The notes under the pieces were generated by a model. The model made no database searches and was not told the DNA's origin. It was given only the letters and a program-made list of their open reading frames with translations. A program made the position numbers and the translations under genes. From the NCBI RefSeq assembly GCF_003324485.1, contig NZ_QODK01000002.1, positions 310,001 to 374,000 on the forward strand: a DNA stretch of 64,000 nucleotides, written 5' to 3'. Source of the DNA: Cohaesibacter intestini. GTDB taxonomy: Bacteria > Pseudomonadota > Alphaproteobacteria > Rhizobiales > Cohaesibacteraceae. Below are positions 18,517 through 27,140 of this stretch, in pieces. Within the stretch, counting starts at the first letter, position 1. Every line of letters begins with the position of its first letter.

Positions 18517-19665
18517 TCACAACCATGCCTTCAGACGCCGAACCGCTTCATGCATATCCTCTTCGGTCCCGGCAAAAGACATCCGCACATAATGATGGCC
18601 GCGCGTGGTATCGAAGTCGGCGCCCGGCGTCAAAGCGACACCAGCCTCGGTCAATGACCGTTTGGCAAAATCCATCGAGTCATTGGTCAGTCGGCTGACA
18701 TTGCAATAGGCATAGAAAGCGCCATCCATCGGCATGAAGTCGCCCAACCCCAACGCAGGCAGGGCTTCTTTCAGAAAGGCCCGGTTGCGCCCATAGCCCG
18801 CCTTGATGCCTTCGAGTTCCTCGCGCGCATCAAAAGCAGCAATCGCCGCCACCTGAGAAAGCATCGGTGCAGAAATATAAAGGCTTTGGCCAAGGCACTC
18901 GACAGAGCGCCGGGCCTGTTCAGGCAGCACCATCCAGCCGATCCGCCAACCGGTCATGCAATAATATTTGGAGAAGGAGTTGATGATCACCACATTGGGG
19001 GAATAGCGAAGGGCAGTCTCCGCCTTCATGCCATAATCAAGCCCGTGATAGATCTCGTCGGAAATGAACCAGATACCAAGCTCTTCGCAAGTCTCGATCA
19101 CCGATTGCAGAGCGTCAGGCTCCATGATCGTGCCAGACGGATTGGCGGGCGAGGCAATCAACACGCCTTTGACAGGCTTCTGGGCATGCGCCGAGCGAAT
19201 GGCCTGCGCCGTCAGGCACCAACGATCTTTTGCCCTTGTTTCCACCTCGACCACCTCGAGACCCAGCGCCGCCAAGATGTTGCGATAGGCAGGATAGCCG
19301 GGGCTTGGCAGAATCACACGATCGCCGACCTCAAACAATGCCAAAAATGCCAGATTGAACCCTGCACTCGACCCGGTGGTGACGGCAATGCTATCAGGCG
19401 ACACCGATACCCCATATTGGTCCATGTAATGCTGCGCAATCCGCTCTTTGAGCGGTGCAATGCCCATTGCGTCGGTATAGCCGATGCGCCCGTCAATCAG
19501 CGCCTTTTCCGCCGCCTCGCGCACCAGACGGGGCGCGGGCGCTCCGGGCTGCCCGACCTCCATATGGACGATCTGTTGGCCGTCCTTTTCCAGCGCATTG
19601 GCCCGCGCCATCACATCCATCGCCAGAAACGGCTGGATCGCACCGCGTTTGGAAATCCTGAGCAT
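18517..19665 (-). CDS. Class I/II pyridoxal-phosphate aminotransferase
   Basis: The 382-aa protein is a fold-type I aminotransferase of the AspC/AlaA-like class. The PLP-binding lysine is in INSFSKYYCMTGWRIGW. Other hallmarks are TGSSAGFNLAF, ASPANPSGT, the DEIYHGLDY aspartate and a C-terminal arginine in YVRMSFAG that usually binds the substrate carboxylate. The donor and acceptor cannot be told from sequence. I chose the ATG at 19665 because AAGGA lies about 9 nt upstream and the length suits the family; earlier in-frame starts at 19704 or 19779 lack good ribosome sites and would crowd the divergent M48 promoter. Confidence 0.88.
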   Translation of the reverse strand: MLRISKRGAIQPFLAMDVMARANALEKDGQQIVHMEVGQPGAPAPRLVREAAEKALIDGRIGYTDAMGIAPLKERIAQHYMDQYGVSVSPDSIAVTTGSSAGFNLAFLALFEVGDRVILPSPGYPAYRNILAALGLEVVEVETRAKDRWCLTAQAIRSAHAQKPVKGVLIASPANPSGTIMEPDALQSVIETCEELGIWFISDEIYHGLDYGMKAETALRYSPNVVIINSFSKYYCMTGWRIGWMVLPEQARRSVECLGQSLYISAPMLSQVAAIAAFDAREELEGIKAGYGRNRAFLKEALPALGLGDFMPMDGAFYAYCNVSRLTNDSMDFAKRSLTEAGVALTPGADFDTTRGHHYVRMSFAGTEEDMHEAVRRLKAWL

Positions 19666-19831
19666 TTGTCTTTTCCTTTTTGCGCTCTTGTCCTGTTGTG
19701 CCATATTTTCACCCACTGAGGATGCAGACTGGCGGGAAAGCTCCCCGAGGAGCACTCCGTTTCCAGACCAGTCCGGCATGCCAATGGCCGATCACTGGTG
19801 CGAAAATCAGGCACGAAAAGAGGTTGTGATC

Positions 19832-21292
19832 ATGGTTCAAGGCTTTGGTATCAAGTCTTTGCGCAAACTTCTACCCTTCTCACTGGTCGACCATCGTCCA
19901 GTGCGTGCAGGCCCCGCACCCCACAAGGCCAGCACCAAACTGTTGACTGGTCTGCTCGCCGGTCTGATTGGCCTGACGCCATTGCTGCATGCCACATCCG
20001 CCGAGGCCCAGCGTGGTCGGATCAAGCTGGTGCGCGATGCAGAAACCGAAGAACTGATCCGCGACTATGCCCGCCCGATCTTCAAGGCAGCAGGCCTCAA
20101 GCCGCAGAATATCCGTATCCACCTTGTCAACGACCCCGCATTGAATGCCTTTGTCGTCGACGGCAAACGGATGTTCATCAACACCGGCACGCTGATCACC
20201 GCCAAAACTCCGAATGAAGTGATTGGCATCATTGCCCACGAAACCGGTCACATCGCTGGTGGCCACCTCATTCGTCTGCGTCAGGCCATTGAAGGGGCTC
20301 AAACCATCGCCGCCATTGGCATGATTCTGGGGGCAGGTGCTGCCGCCGCCGGTGCGGCCTCGGGCAATGCCAGTGCAGCACAGGCAGGCACGGCCATTGC
20401 GGCCGGTTCACAGGGCATCGCGCAACGCACTTTCCTCAACTATGCCCGAACCGAGGAGACGGCCGCCGACCGTGCAGCCATCCGGTATCTGCAGCGCACA
20501 GGCCAATCCGCCAAAGGCATGCTGACCACCTTCGAGCGGTTCGCCGATCAGGCCCTTTTCTCGGGCAATTTCGTTGATCCTTATATTCGTTCCCATCCGC
20601 TGCCTCGCGAACGCATTGGCCAAATCGAACGGTTGGCGAAGAAAAGCAAATTCTTCAACCGCAAGGACAGCGTCCAACTGCAGGCCCGCCACGATCTGGT
20701 CCGCGCCAAACTTGCGGCCTTCACCTTCAATGGAAAACGCACCATGCGGATGTTCAAGGGCAACAGTCTTGCCGACCGCTATGCGCAAGCCATCGTCACC
20801 TATCGCCTCGGCAGCCACAAAAGGGCGCTGAAGATGGTCGACGGTCTGTTGAAGGCAGCCCCCAACCATCCCTATTTCTGGGAGTTGAAAGGCCAGATTT
20901 TGCTCGAAACCGGCAATGGAGACCGCGCGATTGCACCGCTCAACACGGCTATTTCAATGAAGCCCAATGAAGGCATTTTGCGGGTCATGCTGGGGCAGGC
21001 GATTCTCTCGTCAAAGTCCAACCGCAACTACCGCCAAGCGGTCGACCATTTGCGCCGTGGCTTGCAAAATGACCCCGATCTGGGGCTCGGCTATCGGCTT
21101 CTGGCCCAAGCCTACGACCAGTTGGGCAATCGCGCTTTCGCCGAGATCGCGACCGCCAACGGCTACTTTGCAGCAGGAGACATCCGTTCGGCCAAGGCGA
21201 TGGCCGCCCGAGCCCAGAAGAAACTGCCGCGCGGCAGCCCAGAATGGCTGCAGGCCGATGACATTCTGTCCTACAAACCACCACGCCTTTAA
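19832..21292 (+). CDS. M48-family periplasmic metalloprotease with C-terminal TPR repeats (BepA-like)
   Basis: The 486-aa protein has an unusually long, basic N-terminus. A signal-type hydrophobic stretch LLTGLLAGLIGLTPLL is followed by a cleavage-like SAEAQ near residue 59. The zinc motif is H136-E137-T-G-H140, with a downstream EETAADRAA supplying the third ligand. The C-terminal half (about 310-470) is made of TPR-like helices (RALKMVDGLLKAAPNHPYF and later units). This is the architecture of BepA/YfgC, which degrades or assists misassembled outer-membrane proteins. I chose the ATG at 19832. It precedes a DsbA-family gene, consistent with a periplasmic folding role. Confidence 0.9.
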   Translation: MVQGFGIKSLRKLLPFSLVDHRPVRAGPAPHKASTKLLTGLLAGLIGLTPLLHATSAEAQRGRIKLVRDAETEELIRDYARPIFKAAGLKPQNIRIHLVNDPALNAFVVDGKRMFINTGTLITAKTPNEVIGIIAHETGHIAGGHLIRLRQAIEGAQTIAAIGMILGAGAAAAGAASGNASAAQAGTAIAAGSQGIAQRTFLNYARTEETAADRAAIRYLQRTGQSAKGMLTTFERFADQALFSGNFVDPYIRSHPLPRERIGQIERLAKKSKFFNRKDSVQLQARHDLVRAKLAAFTFNGKRTMRMFKGNSLADRYAQAIVTYRLGSHKRALKMVDGLLKAAPNHPYFWELKGQILLETGNGDRAIAPLNTAISMKPNEGILRVMLGQAILSSKSNRNYRQAVDHLRRGLQNDPDLGLGYRLLAQAYDQLGNRAFAEIATANGYFAAGDIRSAKAMAARAQKKLPRGSPEWLQADDILSYKPPRL

Positions 21293-21488
21293 CTGATGGC
21301 CCTTTAGGCTGGCAACGGCGTGCCTTTCACCGCAATAACTTCACTTTCCAGTGAGTATTCGCATTTATACGACGCAGCCACGCCGATTTCGCCTATTCTG
21401 CAACCAACTTCGCGACACCGCGCGATGGTCAGGGCACCCGCCAACAGACCAACGCTTCGACACGAGACAAAAGAGGATGTCTTCATTC

Positions 21489-22280
21489 ATGCGCTCATTG
21501 AAAAACCTGACCGCCAGCCTGATCATCTCCCTTGCGGCCTTCGGCTTCACCGCAACGCCGTCCGCTGCTGAAAGCTTTGATGCCGATCAGAAACAGGAAA
21601 TCGAAAAGATCGTCAAAGACTATCTGCTGGAAAATCCGAGCGTCATCCGCGACGTCTTCGGTCTCCTTCGGGCGGAAGACGCCAAGCGGGAAGCAGCCGA
21701 CCGCGAAGAACGGGCGGAGCAGGCCAAACAGGCACTGGCTGATAACAAGGAAGCTCTGCTCAGCGCCGAAGGACAGGTCGTGTTTGGCAACCCGGATGGT
21801 GACGTCACACTGGTAGAATTTCTCGACTATAACTGCGGATACTGCAAGCAAGCCTTCTCCAGCATGATCGACCTGCTCGAAAGTGACAAAAATCTGCGCT
21901 TCATTGTCAAGGAATGGCCGGTGCTCGGTCAGCCCTCCATGGAAGCCGCCCTCGTCGCCATGGCTGTCTCTGAAGAAGCGCCCGAAAAATACTGGGACTT
22001 CCATAAAGACATGATGACCCTGCGCGGCCGGGCCAACAAGGAATCGGCGCTGCGTGTCGCTGAAAAACTTGGCATCTCCCGCGACGACCTCGAAAAACGC
22101 TTCGAAGACCGCGCCCTGCTCAAGCCAATTGAAGAGAATTACCGTCTCGCAGAATCTCTGCAACTGACCGGCACCCCCGGTTTCATCATTGGCGATGAAG
22201 TGATTCCCGGCTTTGTGCCCGCAGACGTTCTGATTGGCAAAATCAAAGAGGTGCGCTCCTGCGGCTCCACCAGTTGTTAA
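21489..22280 (+). CDS. DsbA-family periplasmic thiol-disulfide oxidoreductase
   Basis: The 263-aa protein has a signal peptide (LTASLIISLAAFGFTATPSAAES) and a helical N-terminal extension rich in Lys and Glu. The thioredoxin-like domain carries the redox pair C116-G-Y-C119 in DYNCGYCKQ and a cis-proline loop TGTPGFIIG. The N-terminal extension recalls ScsC/Com1-like proteins, which oligomerise through such a region and may act as isomerases. Two further cysteines end the chain (SCGSTSC). I chose the ATG at 21489, 12 nt after AAGAGG; an ATG at 21477 abuts that site and is less likely. It is upstream of aroQ-accBC. Confidence 0.92.
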   Translation: MRSLKNLTASLIISLAAFGFTATPSAAESFDADQKQEIEKIVKDYLLENPSVIRDVFGLLRAEDAKREAADREERAEQAKQALADNKEALLSAEGQVVFGNPDGDVTLVEFLDYNCGYCKQAFSSMIDLLESDKNLRFIVKEWPVLGQPSMEAALVAMAVSEEAPEKYWDFHKDMMTLRGRANKESALRVAEKLGISRDDLEKRFEDRALLKPIEENYRLAESLQLTGTPGFIIGDEVIPGFVPADVLIGKIKEVRSCGSTSC

Positions 22281-22329
22281 GAGCGGAGCACAACACGGGG
22301 AGGCCGTGGGTTTTGTGTTCAGAAAAGAC

Positions 22330-22353
22330 GGCAGTCGGCACAAACCGACTGCC
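22330..22353. other. Hairpin 1 between the DsbA-like gene and aroQ
   Basis: A 9-bp perfect stem, GGCAGTCGG / CCGACTGCC, has a 6-nt loop CACAAA. No T-run follows. It may be a transcript-end or processing structure 49 nt after the upstream stop. Confidence 0.45.
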
Positions 22354-22433
22354 ATTCATTACGTTACGTAAGAACGAACTGGATCAAGGTCTTACTTTTC
22401 GCAAAATTCTCACTCAAAATGCCCTCCCAAAGA

Positions 22434-22461
22434 AGAAAAGAGTGGAGTGCTGCTCTTTTCT
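22434..22461. other. Hairpin 2 in the aroQ leader
   Basis: A 9-bp perfect inverted repeat, AGAAAAGAG / CTCTTTTCT, with a 10-nt loop lies about 90 nt before aroQ. The TTTT sits inside the stem, so it is not a clean terminator. A role in the aroQ-accBC leader is possible but unproven. Confidence 0.4.
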
Positions 22462-22548
22462 ATCTCAAAACGAGTTCCTATATTTGGCGTCACGGCTGGT
22501 AACAAGAATGTGATCCCGGCCGTGGCTGAAATTCACTTGGATAATACA

Positions 22549-22998
22549 ATGACAGACACGATTTTCGTTCTTAACGGTCCCAACCTCAATCTACTTGGAA
22601 CAAGAGAACCTGGTATTTACGGGACCCTGACCCTGAGTGACGTTGAAGCGGCTTGTCACAAAAAGGCATCGGAACTGGGCGTGTCGGTGGATTTCCGCCA
22701 AAGCAATCATGAAGGCGAGTTGGTTGACTGGATTCAGGAAGCCGGACAAAAGGCAAAAGGCCTGATCATCAACCCAGCCGCCTATTCCCATACGTCAGTT
22801 GCCCTTCATGATGCGATCCGCGCAAGCGGCCTGACCGTTATCGAAGTCCATCTGTCCAATATTCATGCACGGGAAACCTTCCGCCACAAATCCTATGTCT
22901 CTCCGGTCGCAATGGCTGTTCTATGCGGTCTGGGCGTGGACGGATATACTATGGCGATGGAAGCCCTCGTGACCCATCTTGGCAAGCGTGACAGGTAA
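22549..22998 (+). CDS. aroQ: Type II 3-dehydroquinate dehydratase
   Basis: The enzyme (149 aa) converts 3-dehydroquinate to 3-dehydroshikimate in the shikimate pathway. It forms a dodecamer in the cytoplasm. The family start [20 protein letters not shown] is intact (about residues 6-25) and contains the catalytic tyrosine. [39 protein letters not shown] and HKSYVS follow. The ATG at 22549 gives the normal length. It heads the aroQ-accB-accC cluster, a gene order widespread in proteobacteria. Confidence 0.96.
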   Translation: MTDTIFVLNGPNLNLLGTREPGIYGTLTLSDVEAACHKKASELGVSVDFRQSNHEGELVDWIQEAGQKAKGLIINPAAYSHTSVALHDAIRASGLTVIEVHLSNIHARETFRHKSYVSPVAMAVLCGLGVDGYTMAMEALVTHLGKRDR

Positions 22999-23066
22999 AC
23001 CGTCACCCTGCAGCCTCTTTCGCAACAGCGGGAAAATCCTGCTTTGAAAATACGGAATGCGAACAA

Positions 23067-23549
23067 ATGACAAAAGACAAAAGCAAACTTGATCCTGACT
23101 TCATCCGTCAGCTGGCAGAACTGGTTCAGGAAACAGATCTGACGGAAATCGAAGTCGAGCAAAATGACTTGCGCATTCGAGTTGCTCGGGAAGTGATCAT
23201 CCAGCAGGCGACCTATGCGGCTCCGGCGGCAGCAGCTCCTGCGCCTGTTGCTGCGCCAGTGTCTCCTGCCCCTGTGGCTGCTGCCGCTCCTGCTGCATCG
23301 GACAATGCATCCAATCCCAATGCGGTTCGCTCCCCGATGGTTGGCACCGCATATCTGGCACCAGAGCCAGGTGCACCAAACTTTATCTCCGTTGGCGACA
23401 AGGTCACAGAAGGCCAGTCTCTGATGATCGTCGAAGCCATGAAAACCATGAACGACATCCCTGCGCCACGCTCTGGCACGGTAACGGCAATCCTCGTTGA
23501 TAACGCGCAGCCTGTCGAATATGACGAGCCGCTGGTCATCATCGAATAA
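23067..23549 (+). CDS. accB: Biotin carboxyl carrier protein of acetyl-CoA carboxylase
   Basis: AccB (160 aa) carries the biotin that shuttles CO2 between AccC and AccAD in the first step of fatty-acid synthesis. The N-terminal helical part (about 1-48) is followed by an Ala/Pro-rich hinge (about 50-78). The biotinyl domain ends the chain, with the target lysine in EAMKTMNDI. The thumb region is present. It lies 68 bp after aroQ and 72 bp before accC, so the three are probably co-transcribed. The accA and accD subunits are not in this window. Confidence 0.96.
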   Translation: MTKDKSKLDPDFIRQLAELVQETDLTEIEVEQNDLRIRVAREVIIQQATYAAPAAAAPAPVAAPVSPAPVAAAAPAASDNASNPNAVRSPMVGTAYLAPEPGAPNFISVGDKVTEGQSLMIVEAMKTMNDIPAPRSGTVTAILVDNAQPVEYDEPLVIIE

Positions 23550-23621
23550 GGCGCCTGCCAAACAAACTTATCTTGCAGCATTCTGGCACACCCGGAATGC
23601 TGTGGAGTCTAGGGGAAATTC

Positions 23622-24968
23622 ATGTTTTCTAAGGTTCTGATCGCAAACCGAGGCGAAATTGCCCTTCGCGTTTTGCGTGCCTGTAAGGAGCTGGGGATTC
23701 AGACGGTGGCCGTTCATTCCACCGCCGATTCCGAGGCCATGCATGTCAAACTCGCCGACGAGAGCGTCTGCATCGGCCCACCTGCGGCCAGAGACAGCTA
23801 CCTCAACATCGTCAACATCATTGCCGCCTGTGAAATTACCGGCGCTGATGCGGTTCATCCGGGCTATGGTTTCCTGTCGGAAAATGCCCGTTTCGCGCAG
23901 GCGCTGGAAGACCACAATATCGGCTTCATCGGCCCGAAGGCTGAACATATCCGCATCATGGGCGATAAAATTGCCGCCAAGCAGACCGCCAAACGTCTGG
24001 GTATCCCGGTGGTTCCCGGCTCTGACGGCAGCGTTGTCGATGCCGAGGAAGCCATCCGTCTTGCCGAAGACATGGGCTATCCGGTGCTGATCAAGGCCGC
24101 CTCCGGCGGCGGCGGCAAGGGCATGCAGGTGGTCCACAAGTCCGAAGACATGGCGCGCGCCTTCTCTACCGCACGCGCCGAGGCCTCTGCGAACTTTGGC
24201 GATTCCACCGTCTATATCGAGAAGTATCTCGCCAAACCGCGCCACATCGAAGTACAGGTTCTGGGTGACGGCAATGGCCATGCCATCCATCTGGGCGAAC
24301 GCGACTGCTCCTTGCAGCGCCGGCACCAGAAGGTATGGGAAGAGGCCTGTTCCCCTGCCCTGAATACCGAGCAGCAGAACCGGATCGGCGAAATCTGCGC
24401 CGACGCCATGAAGCAGTTGTGTTATTCCGGTGCAGGCACCATCGAGTTTCTGTATGAAGATGGCGAGTTCTATTTCATCGAAATGAACACCCGTCTGCAG
24501 GTCGAGCATCCGGTCACCGAAATGATCACCCGCATCGATCTCGTCCATGAGCAATTGAAGATTGCCGCCGGCATTGGCCTCGACATCCAGCAGTCCGATG
24601 TGACCTTCTCTGGCCACGCCATTGAATGTCGCATCAATGCCGAGAATGCCAAGACCTTTGTGCCATCTCCGGGCAAGATCTCCCACTACCATCCTCCGGG
24701 CGGCCTTGGTGTCCGCGTCGATTCCGGTGTCTATCAGGGCTATTCCATTCCACCCTATTATGACAGCCTGATCGGCAAGTTGATTGTTATTGGTCGCAAC
24801 CGTGTGGAATGCATGATGCGCCTGCGTCGCGCGCTCGACGAGTTCGTGGTTGATGGCATCGACACAACTCTGCCGCTGTTCCGCGATCTGGTAGACAATC
24901 CCGACATCGCAAACGGTGACTATGACATCCATTGGCTGGAAAAACACCTCGCCGAGCCGCAGGATTGA
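23622..24968 (+). CDS. accC: Biotin carboxylase subunit of acetyl-CoA carboxylase
   Basis: AccC (448 aa, the usual length) uses ATP to carboxylate biotin on AccB. The N-terminal biotin carboxylase fold begins KVLIANRGEIALRVLRAC. The glycine-rich ATP-grasp loop is KAASGGGGKGM. Metal and bicarbonate site residues appear in YFIEMNTRLQVEHPVTEM, and the C-terminal domain begins near GHAIECRINAE. GGGGAAATTC precedes the ATG. A strong terminator follows, marking the end of the aroQ-accB-accC unit. Confidence 0.97.
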   Translation: MFSKVLIANRGEIALRVLRACKELGIQTVAVHSTADSEAMHVKLADESVCIGPPAARDSYLNIVNIIAACEITGADAVHPGYGFLSENARFAQALEDHNIGFIGPKAEHIRIMGDKIAAKQTAKRLGIPVVPGSDGSVVDAEEAIRLAEDMGYPVLIKAASGGGGKGMQVVHKSEDMARAFSTARAEASANFGDSTVYIEKYLAKPRHIEVQVLGDGNGHAIHLGERDCSLQRRHQKVWEEACSPALNTEQQNRIGEICADAMKQLCYSGAGTIEFLYEDGEFYFIEMNTRLQVEHPVTEMITRIDLVHEQLKIAAGIGLDIQQSDVTFSGHAIECRINAENAKTFVPSPGKISHYHPPGGLGVRVDSGVYQGYSIPPYYDSLIGKLIVIGRNRVECMMRLRRALDEFVVDGIDTTLPLFRDLVDNPDIANGDYDIHWLEKHLAEPQD

Positions 24969-24996
24969 TCCAAACCTCGTCTATCGAATGGAAGTC

Positions 24997-25027
24997 AAGG
25001 CCGCGCTCCCCCGCGCGGCCTTTTCGT
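24997..25027 (+). terminator. Rho-independent terminator of aroQ-accB-accC
   Basis: AAGGCCGCGC and GCGCGGCCTT pair around a C-rich loop (TCCCCC), followed by TTTTCGTT, 28 nt after the accC stop. Confidence 0.88.
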
Positions 25028-25129
25028 TGTCAGGCGCAACAGAAAATTTCTTAGGATAGTTTTCTTGTTGCGGACATTCCAGAAACCACCGTCCTACTTT
25101 GTTCAAACAAGTTGGACTAGGATTGCGCC

Positions 25130-25774
25130 ATGTCTGACGATTCGTCCCCCTTTGAGATCACACCGCAATTGCTGCTACGCGCCTATGCCTGCGGAATCTT
25201 TCCCATGGCAGAAGACGCCGAAGACCAGAGCGTAATGTGGATCGAGCCTGAGATGCGCGGGGTCATCCCGCTGGATGGCTTTCATGTCTCCAAGCGCATG
25301 GCCCGCACCATGCGGACGACCCCCTACAAGATCACGGTCGATCAGGATTTCGATGGCGTGATGAATGCCTGCGCCGAATCCACCGAAGATCGCCCCTCCA
25401 CCTGGATCAATGCCCAGATCCATATGCTCTATCGCGAGCTGTTCCGCATGGGGTATTGCCATTCGGTGGAAGTGTGGGATAAAGACCAACTGATTGGCGG
25501 ACTGTATGGCGTCAGTCTGGGCACCGCATTTTTCGGAGAAAGCATGTTTTCGCGCGCCCGCGACACCTCGAAAATGGCGCTAATTCATCTGGTGGAGAGG
25601 ATGAAGGCCGGTGGCTTCACGTTGCTTGATACCCAGTTCATCACTGATCATCTGATGCAGTTCGGAGCGATCGAGATCTCCAAGGCGGACTATCAGGACC
25701 AGTTGCGCAAGGCACTGGAACGCGAAGCCGATTTCTATGCTTTGGACATGGCAACAGGTCCGGACGCCCCCTGA
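25130..25774 (+). CDS. aat: Leucyl/phenylalanyl-tRNA-protein transferase
   Basis: Aat (214 aa) attaches Leu or Phe to N-terminal Lys or Arg of proteins, marking them for ClpS-ClpAP (N-end rule). The conserved opening [16 protein letters not shown] leads into [19 protein letters not shown]. Central motifs are [14 protein letters not shown] and [20 protein letters not shown], then [18 protein letters not shown] and [16 protein letters not shown]. It is a little shorter than E. coli Aat (234 aa). It has its own start 160 bp after accC and ends 61 bp before the convergent DUF2155 gene. Confidence 0.95.
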   Translation: MSDDSSPFEITPQLLLRAYACGIFPMAEDAEDQSVMWIEPEMRGVIPLDGFHVSKRMARTMRTTPYKITVDQDFDGVMNACAESTEDRPSTWINAQIHMLYRELFRMGYCHSVEVWDKDQLIGGLYGVSLGTAFFGESMFSRARDTSKMALIHLVERMKAGGFTLLDTQFITDHLMQFGAIEISKADYQDQLRKALEREADFYALDMATGPDAP

Positions 25775-25790
25775 TCAGGCATCGCGCAAC

Positions 25791-25828
25791 GCACTGCGAA
25801 AAAATGTGGGCACTGCGAAAAAATGTGG
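25791..25828. repeat. Perfect tandem duplication of 19 bp
   Basis: The 19-mer GCACTGCGAAAAAATGTGG occurs twice head to tail (25791-25809 and 25810-25828). It fills most of the 61-bp gap between the convergent stops of aat and the DUF2155 gene. It resembles replication slippage. No terminator hairpin is evident here. Confidence 0.85.
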
Positions 25829-25835
25829 TGGGCAT

Positions 25836-26267
25836 TTATTGTGGTTTGGGAACGCTGGAATCCTGCTTGCAGCCTTCCAACCACACATCATAGACCCCGT
25901 GCTCGACTGCATTCAGGCCCGGACTGGAAGCGAACATCCAGCCTGTAAAGATCCGCCGAACCTTGCGCTCAAGCGTGATTTCATCCACCTCGACAAAGGC
26001 AGACACCTGCTGGCGCTCCGTCTCTGGTCGGGAGTAGCAAACCCGTGGCGTCACCTGCAAGGCACCGAACTGCACGGTCTCGTCAATATAGACATCAAAC
26101 TGGATGATCCGGCCGGTGATCTTGTCCAGTCCGGAAAAGATGGTCACATTGTTGGCAATCTTCTCGGCCGACGCTGGAGCGGCAACCATCACACTGGTGG
26201 ACACAATGCCCAAAACCATCGCCATGCGAGAAAGGCGGGACCCAATCCGGTTCACCAAAGACAACAT
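25836..26267 (-). CDS. DUF2155 exported protein
   Basis: The 143-aa product has a signal peptide (SRMAMVLGIVSTSVMVAAPASA) and a mature DUF2155 domain. Typical blocks are LDKITGRIIQFDVYIDETVQFGALQV, CYSRP, FVEVDEI and RIFTGWMFASSPGLNAVEHGVYDVWL. DUF2155 is widespread in alphaproteobacteria and usually lies between aat and the NDUFA12 gene, as here; its function is not known to me. Two cysteines (in RVCYSRP and LEGCK) could pair. I chose the ATG at 26267 because GGAG lies 6 nt upstream; in-frame ATGs at 26282 and 26309 are weaker. Confidence 0.9.
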   Translation of the reverse strand: MLSLVNRIGSRLSRMAMVLGIVSTSVMVAAPASAEKIANNVTIFSGLDKITGRIIQFDVYIDETVQFGALQVTPRVCYSRPETERQQVSAFVEVDEITLERKVRRIFTGWMFASSPGLNAVEHGVYDVWLEGCKQDSSVPKPQ

Positions 26268-26470
26268 CGACTTCTCCGACATCCAGCGAACCGCGACATA
26301 GTCGGGCATTCTGGACTTTTCTGACAGGGAACGCGGCTCGTCAGGACGAATCCGCCTTCAATCGCACCACCCCGGCACGCTTCGTTCCTAGCCCTGTTTG
26401 CCCCTCGAAGGCAAGAGCCGAAATGGCGATTTTCCGAAGGTCCGCAGCAAGGATGCAACACAATGGGCAC

Positions 26471-26504
26471 AAAACAAAATCGCCGCTCTGTGTTGAGCGG
26501 CGAT
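26471..26504 (-). terminator. Rho-independent terminator of the NDUFA12 gene
   Basis: On the minus strand a 10-bp perfect stem (ATCGCCGCTC / GAGCGGCGAT) with a 6-nt loop is followed by TTTGTTTT. It starts 37 nt after the NDUFA12 stop, separating this gene from the DUF2155 gene. Confidence 0.85.
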
Positions 26505-26540
26505 GATATGGTGGATCAGGATCCGGGTATCAATGTGGCA

Positions 26541-26954
26541 TCAGGGTGTCCAGGCCTCGTAATCCCCTGATACTTCCGGTCGTTTCTGCGGCGACAGAAT
26601 TGACCCGTCCGGGCGATAGGCCTGCGGCGTTCCTGTGCGGTTGGGTATGTGCCCGCGCTCCCACGGCCAAGGCACATGTTCATCCTGACTGGGCGGCACA
26701 TCAACGCGATAATGCAGCCAGCCATGCCAGCCAACCGGAATAGCACTCGCTTCGGCAGGATCGGCATACACAACCCACCGGCGCTCGCCCTTGCGGCTGC
26801 CCGAATAGGCAGGGTTGTTAGGCACCTTCTGCTTATAATATTTGTTGCCGAAATCATCCTTGCCGACACAAAAGCCGTGGCGCTTGGTGTGGTACCAGGT
26901 ACCGAAGGTCGTGTTACCCCACCAGGTGAAGACCATTCTCAGCATATTCTTCAT
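26541..26954 (-). CDS. NADH:ubiquinone oxidoreductase accessory subunit, NDUFA12 family
   Basis: The 137-aa protein matches the NDUFA12/B17.2 family, an accessory subunit of respiratory complex I shared by mitochondria and alphaproteobacteria. Visible hallmarks are TWWGNTTFGTWYHTKRHG, VGKDDFGNKYYKQ, RRWVVYADPAEASAIPVGWHGWLHY and the C-terminal YRPDGSI-to-YEAWTP segment. It probably binds the peripheral arm on the cytoplasmic side. I chose the ATG at 26954 (GCGGG upstream); an ATG at 26975 is also in frame. The nuo operon itself is not here. Confidence 0.93.
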   Translation of the reverse strand: MKNMLRMVFTWWGNTTFGTWYHTKRHGFCVGKDDFGNKYYKQKVPNNPAYSGSRKGERRWVVYADPAEASAIPVGWHGWLHYRVDVPPSQDEHVPWPWERGHIPNRTGTPQAYRPDGSILSPQKRPEVSGDYEAWTP

Positions 26955-27140
26955 TGTGAACCCGCTTTGACGCATTGGAATTGCTTGGCACTATGCCAAC
27001 ATATATCCGCAATTGTCCAGACTGCTTTGGTCAAAGCTGGCGCGGAGAGCCATAAGCATCAGCCCTAAACTGAGAAAAGAGCCACATTCTCCCTCCACCG
27101 AATGCAACTCTCTTCCCTCGCCCCACGGTCGACTGAATCT

